Shown piece after piece: positions 42,024-53,498 of a DNA stretch of 64,000 nucleotides; position 1 is the stretch's first letter; each line of letters begins with the position of its first letter. A program made the position numbers and the translations under genes. The DNA is from Mycoplasmataceae bacterium. Lineage in GTDB: Bacteria; Bacillota_I; Bacilli_A; Mycoplasmatales; Mycoplasmoidaceae. The DNA is taken from positions 124,001 to 188,000 of the forward strand of contig JAHHTH010000004.1 of assembly GCA_020024755.1 (NCBI GenBank), in the 5' to 3' direction. Below the pieces are notes generated by a model. That model searched no databases, was not told where the DNA came from, and saw nothing but the letters and a program-made list of their open reading frames with translations.

Positions 42024-42244
42024 TGTTGTATAAACTTTTTTGAATAAATAATTTTATGTTTACTGATAAATAGTGGTTATATTTGTCTTTCCTAATAAAA
42101 TTTGAGGTAAAAAGTTTTTGCAATGATTATTAATTCATTAAAAGGATAAACAATTTATTCATAATTTAAATTATTGTACATCTCATGAAAATGTAAAAAT
42201 CAACTTTTTATATATTTAAAAGAAACATTAACATAGAATAAACA

Positions 42245-42250
42245 TATAAT
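42245..42250 (+). promoter_or_regulatory. -10 box of the CDP-sugar operon, leaderless type
   Basis: TATAAT lies 9 nt before ATG 42260, the first gene of a four-gene unit that runs to 45580. Confidence 0.55.
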
Positions 42251-42259
42251 ATATGTATT

Positions 42260-43210
42260 ATGATTAACTATATTATATTTGGAGCTAATGGTTTTGTAGG
42301 TAGAAATTTTATTTTGAAAAATAAACAAGATTTTATTTTCGCAATAATTTCTGATCATAATTCTAAAGATAGCTTAAATTCTTTTTTGAATGAAAATAAA
42401 ATCCAAAGAGTAGAAATTTTAACATTTGATGAAGTGCTAAGTGACTATAAAAAATTTGGAAAACTTGAAAATAAAATTATATTGAATTTAGCTTGAAAAG
42501 CTACCTCAGGAGATGCTAGAAGGGATTGAAATTTACAATTTGAAAATGTAATTACACAAAGGAAAATATTAAATTTTTGTAAAAATATAGGTTGTCAAAA
42601 ATATGTTGGATTTGGTTCAATTGCTGAAAAACAAATTTATAGAAGTCTTATGAACAATGAAACTGTAAATTTTAATAGTTATTATGCTTTGGCTAAATAT
42701 TGTTCACATTTTGAAGCGACTTCATTTTGTTCAGAAAATAAAATTAAACTACTTTGATTGCAAATTACTAATACTTTTGGAACATTTGAAAATTCAGCTC
42801 GTTTGATTAACACAATTTTAAGAAAAATTATTACATCACAAGAAAATCATGAAGTACTAGAATTTAATTTTTCGTCTGGACAACAACTTTATGATTTTGT
42901 GCATATAGATGATTGCATAGGACTTGCATATAAATTTATAGAAACATGGCAACTGGATAACGAAGTACATTTATTGACTAGTAATGCTCCAAGAAAATTC
43001 AAGGATTATATCAATGATATTTTTAAGTTCATAAAATGCGAGAACAAAATAAATTTTAATGAGTCTAATAAAGTTGATATGTTTATGACTAAAGAGGACT
43101 ACATAGATGATAAAATTAATAATATTAGCTTTTACAAATATAGATGAACATTTAAAGATGCAATAATTGATACATATATGCATATTAAGAAAGAAAAAGG
43201 AGAAAAATAA
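42260..43210 (+). CDS. NAD-dependent sugar epimerase/reductase (SDR)
   Basis: A 316-residue extended SDR. The Rossmann motif is IIFGANGFVGRNF, and YYALAKY gives the catalytic Tyr and Lys. It probably reduces the 4-keto group of the CDP-sugar made by the next genes (inference from context). Two UGA Trp codons. The stop overlaps the next start (TAATG). Confidence 0.82.
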
Positions 43211-43977
43211 TGAAAGTTGTAATTTTAGCTGGTGGATTTGGCACTAGAATTAGTGAAGAATCAGAATTAAAACCTAAACCAATGATTGAAATTGGAGGAA
43301 AACCAATCCTCCTTCATATTATGGAACATTATTCAAAATATGGGTTTAATGAATTTATCATTTGTGCTGGTTATAAACAATATTTTATCAAGGAATATTT
43401 TTCAAACTTTTTTTTGCACAACACAGATGTAACTTTCGATCTAGCTAATAACGGTAAAACTATTTATCATGAATCTCATTGTAAGAATTGAAAGATCACA
43501 GTTGTTGATACTGGGCTAGAAACTCAAACTGCAGGCAGAATTAAAAGGGTCGAAAAATATATTGATGGTGATGAATTTTTATTAACTTATGGTGATGGAC
43601 TTTCTAATGTTGATTTAGGTAAATTAATTAAATCTTACAGTAAAGACAAATTGGTTACTCTTACAACAATTCAACCAGGTGGTAAATTTGGTGTAATTGA
43701 TATTGATGGTGATTCTAATGTAAAAGCTTTTAATGAAAAAACTAAAAATGATGGTGGATGAATTAATGCTGGATTTATGATTGTAAATAAAAAAGCATTA
43801 TCATACATCAAGGATGACTCTGAATCATTTGAATTTAATATTTTACCGATTTTAGCAAAAGAAGGAAAAGTATCTTGCTATAAACATGACGGTTTCTGAA
43901 AATGCATGGATACATTAAAAGATAAAAATGAATTTGAAGAATTGTGAAAGAAGGGCAATGCACCATGAATAAAATAG
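43210..43977 (+). CDS. rfbF: Glucose-1-phosphate cytidylyltransferase (RfbF)
   Basis: A 255-residue enzyme that makes CDP-glucose from CTP and glucose-1-phosphate. VVILAGGFGTRISEES, KPKPMIEIGGKPIL, YGDGLSNVD and the DGFWKCMDT region are diagnostic of RfbF rather than other nucleotidyltransferases. The end overlaps the rfbG start by 13 nt. Confidence 0.93.
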
Positions 43978-45023
43978 AACTTGAAAAGTTTTATAATGGT
44001 AAAAAAATTTTTATAACTGGGTGTACAGGCTTCAAAGGTTCATGACTTTGTAGCATATTACACAAATTTGGTGCCAAAATCGTAGGATATTCTTTAGATG
44101 TTGAACACAATAGTCTATTCTACAAATTGCATTTAAACAAAAAAATTAGATATGTAGAAGGGGATATTAGAGATCTTAAAAAAATGTCTAATGTAGTAAA
44201 AGAATGTAATCCAGATATTGTGTTTCATTTAGCTGCCCAACCATTAGTAATAGACTCTTACAAGGATCCTGTGTACACTTATGATGTAAATGTAATGGGT
44301 ACAGTTAATATTTGTGAATCTCTAAGACAATTAAATAAGAAAGTTTCGTTTATAAATGTAACAACAGATAAAGTTTATAAGAATATTGAAAAAGATTATT
44401 TATACAATGAAGATGATAATTTAAATGGATATGATCCATATTCTAATTCTAAGTCATGCTCTGAACTAGTTACATCTTCTTACATTAATTCATTCTTTTA
44501 TAAAACTGATATTATTACTTCGACTTGTAGAGCTGGTAATGTAATTGGTGGTGGTGATTTTGCTGCTAATAGAATTGTTCCTGACACTATTAACTCAATT
44601 ATCAAAAACGAAAATATAACCTTAAGATGTCCAAACTCTATTAGACCTTATCAGCATGTACTAGAACCTGTTTTTGCTTATGTTGATTTGGCTATGAAGC
44701 AATATAATGATAAGAGTGTTGCAAGTTCATATAATATTGGACCATCTAAACAAGATTGCATTAGAACTATTGACATTGCTACTAAGATTATTGAAAATTG
44801 AGATTCTAATATCTCAATTAATTATACAGATGCAATATATCATGAGGCAGGTTTATTAATGTTAGACAACTCTAAGATATCTAGGTCTATTGAGTGAAAA
44901 CAAACATGAAGTATAGATGAAGCCATCAAACACACAACAGAATTTTACAAAAGGACTTATAATGGCGAAAATTTTGAAGATGTGATTAATGAGCAAATTA
45001 ATTTATTCTTAGGAGAAAAATAA
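43965..45023 (+). CDS. rfbG: CDP-glucose 4,6-dehydratase (RfbG)
   Basis: A 352-residue SDR that converts CDP-glucose to CDP-4-keto-6-deoxyglucose. IFITGCTGFKGSWL is the NAD-binding motif (Trp by UGA). VTTDKVYKN carries the catalytic Thr/Asp, and the YDPYSNSK region the Tyr-x3-Lys. RPYQHVLEP is typical of RfbG. It overlaps rfbF by 13 nt and the next gene by one base. Confidence 0.93.
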
Positions 45024-45580
45024 TGAAATTTGAACTTGTAAAAACTAAATTTAAGGATGCTTATTTAATTAAATATTTTAGAGCTAATGATAATAGAGGG
45101 GCATTGATTAAAGATTTTAACTCTATCGAATTTGAACAATTATTGGGATATAAGTTTAATCTAGTTGAAAATTTTTACACTATATCTAAGAAAGGAGTAA
45201 TTCGAGCTATTCACTTTCAAGATATAAAACCCCAAAATAAAATAATTAGAGTTGTTAAAGGCAAAATCTATGACGTTATAGTAGATCTTAGACCTGACTC
45301 TGAAACTTTTATGGAATGAGAAGGTTGATACTTATCTGAAAATGAGAATATTGAGTTATATGTTCCAAAAGGATTTGGACATGGTTACTTAGTAATTGAA
45401 GATTCTATTGTTTCTTATAAAACAGATGAAAACTTCTATGCACAATATGATACTGGAATTAGTTGAAATGATACTGACTTAAATATAAAATGGCCTCTTG
45501 ACCAAGTTGAGAATGAAGTTATTATTTCTGACAAAGATAAGAGTTTACAATCTTTCAAAACATGAAAATTACAACAATAA
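45023..45580 (+). CDS. Sugar-nucleotide 3,5-epimerase (RmlC/RfbC family)
   Basis: A 185-residue cupin. GVIRAIHFQ carries the catalytic His, KGFGHGYLV the core, and YDTGISWND the Tyr region. With CDP-4-keto-6-deoxyglucose as likely substrate it would epimerise C3 and/or C5. Together with the SDR at 42260 the cassette could yield a CDP-6-deoxyhexose. The final product cannot be told from sequence. Confidence 0.85.
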
Positions 45581-45756
45581 CTTTTTATTATTTAAATCAA
45601 TTGTTTATTTTTCAAATTACATATATTCATAAACTGCACTTTTGTATTAAGTAATATTAAAGATCTTTTAAATTAAGTTATATATAAATAGATATAACAA
45701 TTATACTTAATATTATGGTTAATATTATGTAAATATTAGTAAAATATATTAGTAAC

Positions 45757-45786
45757 TATAATTAGTTTTAATTGCTGCTGTTATCA
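45757..45786 (+). promoter_or_regulatory. TATAAT and a repeated leader motif before a GT4 gene
   Basis: TATAAT (45757-45762) is followed by AATTGCTGCTGTTATCA (45770-45786). The same motif with one change (A for G) occurs at 48202-48218 before another glycosyltransferase gene. Confidence 0.5.
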
Positions 45787-45818
45787 AATGTAATTTAAGG
45801 AAATAAGGAAGGTTAATT

Positions 45819-47000
45819 ATGAAAAAATTAAATTGTCTAGTAATAACAAATTACAATTATGAATTTTGTGGTGGAGTTGAAAACTTTAATAGAATGTTAT
45901 ATCGTTCATTTCCAAATATTAATTTTTTTGAATTTCCAATATTTACAAAAGAGGTATATTGCGATATTGAATTTAAAAATTTAACAAAAGTTGAAATATC
46001 ACAAAATATACCATGATTGTTAGATTACGATAATTGACCTAAAAAAATTTTTGGAAGTCGCGCATTACTAATTTTTAAAAGATTGTGAGCTCTGAAGAAA
46101 TGTTCAAATCAAACAGGAAAAAAATTAGAAAAAATAATTAAGAACAACAATATTGATATAATTCTTTTATCTGGTACATCGTTTTTTTGCAAAAAATTCT
46201 TTAAAAAATATAATAGAAAAATATATTTTATTCAACATGATCATATTTGCACAATAAATACAAATTATTATTATGATAATGCTAAAAAATTATTTATACA
46301 CTATAAGAAAAATTTTAAACAAAAAATTGCTCATAGATATTATTCATATGATTTTCCAAATATTATAAATAATTTTATTTGTAATGATAATGAGTCTCTA
46401 AAATTATTCTTAGAATGATATCCAAATAAAAATGTTTATTGTGCGCCATTAGCTTCAAAGTTTGAACCAGAATATACTACAACAGCAACTAAAAAGTATG
46501 ATTTTATATCGCCTATAAGAAATGCTGAGAAAAAGAATCCAGATAAAGTTTGAACTATTTTCAAATGTTTAGATAGAAAAGGTTTAATTATAGGTGATGA
46601 ACACGGAAATTCAAGTTGAGGTAACATTGAAAAGAAAGAAGCAATAAGTGATATTAATGAAGTGAAACAAATGTATAGTAAATCGAAATTTATGTTTTTA
46701 GCTTCTGATTATGAAGGTTTTTCACTAGCAGCTTGTGAAGCGTTATCATTAGGATTGCCTTGCATCTTGCCTAACACATTCCCTACAGCTAAATATCATG
46801 TTGGTGAAAATAATGAAAGAGGTTTTGTGTATGACTTCTATGATACAACTGAAAATATAGTAAGAAGCATTGATGATTACATTAAAACAGTTAATTATGC
46901 TAAGGTTTCAAAAAAATGTGTAGAATTTGCAAAACAAAACTTTACAACTGAGATATTCAAAAAAAATTGGTCAAAAATTTTCAATGAAGCATGTAAGTAA
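45819..47000 (+). CDS. Glycosyltransferase family 4
   Basis: A 393-residue GT-B enzyme. The N-terminal CLVITNYNYEFCGGVENFNRML and C-terminal FMFLASDYEGFSLAACEALSLGLPCILPNTFP (Glu-x7-Glu donor-binding motif) are typical. It is clearly a paralogue of the gene at 51410. Many UGA Trp codons. GGAAGG precedes the ATG. It adds a sugar during capsule synthesis; donor unknown. Confidence 0.88.
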
Positions 47001-47038
47001 CTATTTTGTTGATTATTTATAAAGTGGAGGAAAAGTGA

Positions 47039-48067
47039 ATGAAACAAAGAATAAAGAACAAATATACTATTGGTATATCAGCATATAATACTGATATTAG
47101 TTTATTGAAAAAATGTATCGAAAGTGTTAGAAAACAAACATATCAAAATTATGAATTAGTTATTGTTGACAATAATTCAGATGATCAAGAATTGAAAAAA
47201 TTTTATAAAAATTTGAAATTGAAAGACAATGAAAAAATCGTATATTTACCTAAAAATATTGGAATATATGGATCTAGAAATACTGTTATAGATAATTCGG
47301 AAGGTGATAGAATAGTTTTTTTAGATTCAGATGATTATATTTCTCCTAACTTCTTGCAAACTGTAGAAGAAAAAATGATTGATTGCAATGTATTACATTT
47401 TAATTATTATAAAATTGAAAAAAATAATATAATAGCCAACGATTTCTTTTTTGAATATGGTGAACATTTTTTATATTCTACTACAACATGATCATTTGTG
47501 GTTGAGAGAGATTTTTTAATAAGAAATAATATTAAATTTTTTAAAATTGATCAAAATGAAGATGAATGCTTCTTGATGCTAATGTTAATTGAACCTAATT
47601 TAAAATTCAAATCAATAAGTGATAAGTTATATTTTTATAATAAGTCTAACGAAAATGCACTTTCTAAAAAGTTTAACCCAATCAATTTGCTAAAAGCTAT
47701 GAATCAAATTATTAAGCATGTATTAGATGTCATGCATTCTAAAAAAATTAAGAAAATTCCAAATATTTTTTTCTATCATTTTTATAGATATATTTCTGTT
47801 TTTCCAATATGAAAGATAAGAGATGGAGTACCATATAAATTATTTAGAAAGAATATAAAATATTTTAGAAGAATGAATAAAAAAGTATTTAGTATTAAAA
47901 ATACAGAATTAGGATTAATTAATACTTTAGCAAGAAAATATTACTTATATTTTCCTAGATTAATATATAAAAAATATAAACCTAAAAATGATGTGAAGTC
48001 ATTGTTATTAAATATTCAATCGAAACTAGACAATTTAATTGTTAAGGTTGATTCTATTTCGAAATAA
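47039..48067 (+). CDS. Glycosyltransferase family 2
   Basis: A 342-residue GT-A enzyme. YTIGISAYNTDISLLKKCIES, VIVDNNSDD and FLDSDDYI (DxD) are the donor-binding elements. The C-terminal 120 residues are basic and helical. TGGAGG lies upstream of the ATG. It follows the GT4 gene by 38 nt. Confidence 0.88.
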
Positions 48068-48201
48068 TAATACCAATTTTTATATTTATTTTTTTAGAAT
48101 ATTTATCATTTGATGAATTTAAATAGCTACAATAATTTTTAAAATTACAGCAGATTAGATTTATAAACATAACAAAAATAAATAAAGTTAAGAATCATTT
48201 C

Positions 48202-48218
48202 AATTGCTGCTATTATCA
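48202..48218 (+). repeat. Leader motif AATTGCTGCTATTATCA, copy 2
   Basis: It differs at one base from the copy at 45770-45786. Both precede glycosyltransferase genes by about 30-85 bp. The rest of 48068-48297 is A+T-rich with no reading frame. Confidence 0.55.
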
Positions 48219-48297
48219 GTAAAAGTTGAAATATTAGATTGTTAACTAGAAATGATATATTACGACATTTGAAGGATGTATAATAATTAGGAGTTCA

Positions 48298-49392
48298 ATG
48301 ATGAAAAAAATTTTGATAATTAGTGAAACCAGTGAAGAAATAATCAATTCTCGTGTTGGCGGTATAGAAGTATATATTTACAATTTAAGAAAAGCATTAG
48401 AAAGCGACTATAATATTGAGATAATTTCGTATGAAGAACTTTACAAAAAATTTGAACTTAAGTATAAAAAAGAAAATTCCTGTGAAAAAGTTATTAAATT
48501 AATTAAATGCCAATATACATGCCCATACTTAGATAATTTTGATCTAATCATCAATTCATCTTATGGAAAAGTACCAGAAAAATATCTTAATAAAACCTTA
48601 TTTGTTATACATAATGATTTATCTACTTCTCACTATCAAAAACATAATATTCTTTATTATAATGATGAATATAAATCTTCAAGCAAAATTAAAAAATTCA
48701 TTTTTAACATTTTAGAGAAATCATTATATAAAAAAACTTTTTTATATCACCCAAAAGTTGTAACATTCAACAAATTTCATATATCACATGGTTTAAAACG
48801 TAAACAAACCATTTTTGGTTTAGTACCATTAGATAATAATATGAGTTTTGATTATAATGATTTTAAATCTAAGAAAAACGAATGTCTTTATATAGGAAGG
48901 TTGAATGATGAACAAAAAAACATGAAGTTATTAGATGAGATTGCTAAAAAAGTTAGTTCTATTATAAATGTTGTAGGGGATGGACCTGATAAATTTTTAT
49001 TAGATTCAGATAACTTTCACTTCTATGGATGAGTTGGTCAATCGGACTTTGCAAAATTAGGTATAAAAGATAGCAAAGTTGCATTATTTACATCAAATTA
49101 TGAAGGATGTTGTATTTCAATGCATGAAGTTATTAATTTAGGAATTATTCCAATTACTACATTCTCATCTCCTGAGGTAAATGTTTTAATTCCTAAACAC
49201 CTTAAAAAATTATTAATTATAAAAGGGAAGAATAAAGCAACTAAATTTAAAAAATCAATAGAATTTATTTTATCACTATCTGAAAATGAATATAATAGTC
49301 TACGCTCTCAGATTAATGAAAATTACAAAAAAACATATGGTCGCTCATTCTCAGATAATTGAAAAGAGATTGTTAAAAAAGAATTTGAGTAA
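48298..49392 (+). CDS. Glycosyltransferase family 4-like
   Basis: A 364-residue GT-B protein. The N-terminal ILIISETSEEIINSRVGGIEVYIYNL, central CLYIGRLNDEQKNMKLLDEI, VVGDGPDKF and C-terminal FTSNYEGCCISMHEVINLGIIPI carry the GT4 pattern. ATG 48298 and 48301 are adjacent; AGGAG favours either. Two UGA Trp codons near the C-terminus. Confidence 0.85.
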
Positions 49393-49612
49393 TTTAAAGT
49401 TTTATAATAATTTATAAATCTCTAAGTTCTTTAATAAGCTTCCCTATTTTGTCGATGATGTATTGAACTTAAATAAGTTATGATAATTCATTAAATAATA
49501 TAATAAGTTAACATAATTTATCTGAAGTTTAAAGGGTAAATAGTTGAAACTCAATTTATTTTGTTTTGCATTTGTTAATATACATATCAAATATTGTATA
49601 ATCTTATATATT

Positions 49613-50479
49613 ATGAAATTTAATCAATTTAAAAGCAATCTCAGAATAGTTTTAAAATTTAGCATGGTAGACATTAAGAGAAGGTTTAAAACATCCATTT
49701 TCTCTTGGTTATGATTAATTGTTGGCCCAGCTCTTTGCATTTTTACATATTGATTTGGTCTAGGTTCTATTAGCGGTGATCAAGTAGATACAGTTCAGTA
49801 CTTTATGCCAGATGGTATACGTGAATATAGATGAATAGTATGAATGCTTATTGGGACATTTACATGACAATACTGTGGAGATATGTTAGTTAGTGGCCCT
49901 TTTGCATGTTTGAGTTATTCATGAATGCCTAAAAGTTTTGGTTTATCTCCAAGTGTTCCACCATTTATAATTAATTTAAGTAGAATAATTACTGGTATTC
50001 CATGAATTGTACTTGCTTGAATTGTTGCTATAGTAGTTAATCTTAATGATCCTTCTTCATTTAACTCAGATGTGAATTTATATTCACTAGAAGTGCCTGT
50101 TGTTATAATACTATCAATTATTGCAATGAATATTTATTCATATGCACTTTCTCCATTAGCTTCAATATCTAAAGATTTTAGAGGGATAATTGGTATGATT
50201 CCAGGTTTGCTTACATGAATTACTAGTGTTTTTATCCTTCCTAACGCTTTCATAAACTTACCACATGATGCAAGATATATTCTACTTCAAATTAACCCAT
50301 TCAACTTTATAGTAAATGGGATGAGATCCACTATGTTAGGATATAGTGAATTATTTACTCCTAATCCATATATGACTTGATACTCAATTATGTCATTCTT
50401 TTTATGTTTTGCTATACTATTAGGAATTGGTTATTTCTTAAATAAAACTTCTAGAAAGTTTATTATTGATATTATTTAG
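49613..50479 (+). CDS. ABC-2 type polysaccharide export permease (Wzm/TagG/KpsM-like)
   Basis: A 288-residue membrane protein with six predicted helices, read through many UGA Trp codons. The cytoplasmic N-terminus VLKFSMVDIKRRFKTSIFSWLWLIVGP is typical of the ABC-2 exporters. It pairs with the ATPase 8 nt downstream. It would move a lipid-linked polysaccharide out of the cell. TATAAT (49597-49602) lies 10 nt before the ATG. Confidence 0.85.
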
Positions 50480-50487
50480 AGGTTCAT

Positions 50488-51234
50488 ATGAAAAGTAAAA
50501 TGATGCATAACAATAAAATTGATATTGAGTTTGATAAGGTTTGTAAAAACTATTTCCTTTGTAAGAATGATTGAGAAAGATTAAAAACACTATTATTTTC
50601 TTGAGAACGTAAAAAAAGAATTAGACATACATTAGATAATATTTCATTCAAAATCCACCAAGGCGAAAAGGTTGCTATAGTTGGTAAGAATGGTGCTGGA
50701 AAATCAACAATATTAAAAGTAATGGCTGGTATTACTATACCTAGTAGTGGAAAAGTATTAATTAAGAGAAAGTTATCTACATTATTAAATGTAGGTGCAG
50801 GATTTGAACCTGAATTTACTGGTAGAGAAAATGTATATATTAGAGGAACGCTATTAGGATTCTCAAAAAAAGAAATTGATAAGGCTCTTGATGATATTGT
50901 GGAATTTTCTGAAGTCGGTGAATACTTTGATATGGAAATGAAAAGATTTAGTTCTGGTATGTCTTCTAAATTGGGATTTGCTATCAATTTATTCTTAAAT
51001 CCAGAAATTTTACTTGTAGATGAAGCGTTATCAGTTGGTGATGCTAAGTTCAATGCAAAGGCAAAAAAAGCAATCAATGACTTGTCTAAAAAAGAAAACT
51101 TAACATTAATAATGGTTAGTCACAATGAAGAAACATTAAAAGGTTTATGTGATAGAGGAATATATATTAAAGATCATAAAGTTGCATTTGATGGTCCTAT
51201 TAAAAAATGTTTAGAAATCTATGCAAAAGATTAG
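50488..51234 (+). CDS. ABC transporter ATP-binding protein for polysaccharide export (Wzt/TagH/KpsT-like)
   Basis: A 248-residue ATPase. Walker A GKNGAGKST, signature FSSGMSSKLGFA (the polysaccharide-exporter variant of LSGGQ) and Walker B ILLVDEALSVGD match the Wzt/TagH group. There is no C-terminal carbohydrate-binding domain. Start ATG 50488 follows GAGG by 6 nt. Confidence 0.93.
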
Positions 51235-51240
51235 GTGATC

Positions 51241-51333
51241 ATGAGATTTTCTATTCCCATTTATAAATATCCTAGTATATTAACTTGTGAAAAATCAAGA
51301 CCAATTAAATTGAAAAACTTTACCAATTTTTAG
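51241..51333 (+). CDS. Possible 30-residue peptide after the ABC ATPase
   Basis: An ATG-started frame of 31 codons begins 6 nt after the ABC stop, with AGGTGA just upstream. The peptide is basic with no recognised motif. It could be a chance frame or the start of a lost gene. Confidence 0.25.
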   Translation: MRFSIPIYKYPSILTCEKSRPIKLKNFTNF

Positions 51334-51409
51334 ATTGTTAAATAATAAGTATATTAGTTATTAAATCATATAGAATGTTTTGCTGTCGATAAATGATATA
51401 ATCACATAT

Positions 51410-52546
51410 ATGAATGTATTAGTGATAACAACATGTAACTACAACTATTTAGGTGGGATAGAAAATTATAATAGACTAATGTATACATCTTTTCCTGACA
51501 TAAATTTTTACGAAATAGCTACATTAGACAGAAAATTTAAAAAGCATTTTAAATTTAATAATGTTGAGAATATTGAAACAAGCATAAATTTAGATCCATA
51601 TTTTGACGTTGAACTAGATTCAGCTTATCTTGAATTAAATAATGCGATGGATTTAAGAAAGAATAATAAGAAATTGTCTAAAAAATTGGAATCAATAATT
51701 AAGGATAAGAAAATAGATAAAATATTGATATCTGGATATGCTTTCTTTGACAAAAGATTCTTGAAAAAATATAGAAATAAAGTGATTTTTATTCAACACC
51801 TTCATATTAATTTTTTGAATTTGAGATTGTACTATTCTTTTGATCATAATAAATTTTTGGAAAGAAATGATTCTATAAAAAGAAAAATATTTAATAGGAT
51901 TTTTGAATTTGACTTTGCAAAATATTGCTATAATTTTGTTTGTTGCGACCCTTACTCTGTAGATGAGTTAAGAAAATTTGCGAAGAATAAAAACATAGAT
52001 TGAACACCTATAATGTCTAGACTTGTAAATAAGAATGAAGCTATTAGCAAAAAATATGAATTTATATCACCAATTAGAAATTCAAAAGAGAAATCTCCAA
52101 AAATGATTAGAAATATCATAAATAATATCGGTAATAACTCACTAATTATAGGAACAGATTTTAAAGATAAGAAAGATAATTTTGTGCAATACAAGAGTGC
52201 TGTTTCAAATGAAAATGAATTAGCTTCACTTTATTGCAAATCAAAATATTTGCTTTTAGCATCTAGATATGAAGGGTTTTCAATTGTGTCTGGTGAAGCA
52301 TTATCTTTAGGTTTACCATGTATACTCCCAAATACTTTTCCATCTGCAAGATATTTAGTGGGAAATAATGAAAGAGGATATATATATAATTGATATGATG
52401 ACATTGGCACTATAAGCAAAAATATTCAATCTTATATTCAAGGAATAAATTATGAAATTGTGTCAAAAAGATGTATAAAATTTGCAACTGAAAATTTAGA
52501 TAATAAAACATTTAAAAATAATTGAGAAAGAATCTTAAAAAGATAA
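51410..52546 (+). CDS. Glycosyltransferase family 4, paralogue of 45819
   Basis: A 378-residue GT-B enzyme. The N-terminal VLVITTCNYNYLGGIENYNRLMYTSFP and C-terminal LLLASRYEGFSIVSGEALSLGLPCILPNTFPSARY are nearly the same as in the 45819 gene, so the two arose by duplication. The start is ATG 51410, 7 nt after TATAAT (51397-51402); leaderless. Two or more UGA Trp codons. Confidence 0.88.
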
Positions 52547-52578
52547 TTTTATTTTATTGAAATTGTTATAATTTTTAT

Positions 52579-53496
52579 ATGAGATTTTTTGATATTATTA
52601 TTCCTTCTTATAATTCAGATAAATTATTAACTAGATGTATTGAATCTATAAGTGATGATGTATTTAAAATATCAAATGTCATTGTTGTGGATGATGGTTC
52701 AAAAGTTGATCAAAGTAAGTTTATTCCAAAAAACAAACTCAATAAAATTGTTTTTGTAAAACAAAACAACTCAGGACCTAGTGGAGCAAGAAACACAGGA
52801 ATAAAAGTATGTAAAAATAAGTATATTATATTCGTAGACTCAGATGATATTATAGATTCCAACAAACTATTAAATTTACATAAGCAACTTATTACATTGA
52901 ACATTGAACCAGATTTAATTAGGAATGGTTTTATTTGAAAGACACAAAATAAACAAAAATTGATATCTCATAAAAAACCTAAATTATATACAAGCAAAGA
53001 GAAATATTTATACAAAAACTTTATTTGCAATTTATATTATTGATCCTCATGAACACATATATATAAAAGAGAATTTATATTAAGAAATAATTTATTTTTT
53101 AAAGATGGGATTATTGCAGAAGATTTAGAACATACAATTAGATCTTACAGATATTTAAATACAATTTTTACTTCAGATATTGAATATTATATTTATGATA
53201 ATACAAATGTAAACTCCATAACATACCAAAGCACCAAAGATTTATCTGAGAATGTTGTAGAAATTATCAAGCAAAATTATGGAAATAAAGCCAATGATAT
53301 AGCCTTGAATGACTTTATAAATATTCTTTATAAGTGGAAAGAAAAATATATTTCTAAGGATAATAGATTCATTAAGAATATTAATTGGAAATTAATGTTA
53401 ATACCATTTCATTGTTTAAGATACAAAACTGGTTTTGTTACATCAGCTTATAAGTTGTTTATTCAAGCTCTTAAAAGTAAAAGAAAGGATTATTAA
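52579..53496 (+). CDS. Glycosyltransferase family 2
   Basis: A 305-residue GT-A enzyme. IIIPSYNSDKLLTRCIESI, VVDDGS, SGARNTGI and FVDSDDII (DxD) are clear. TATAAT (52567-52572) ends 6 nt before the ATG and no Shine-Dalgarno site exists. UGA Trp codons in the middle. It starts 32 nt after the GT4 gene. Confidence 0.9.
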
Positions 53497-53498
53497 TT

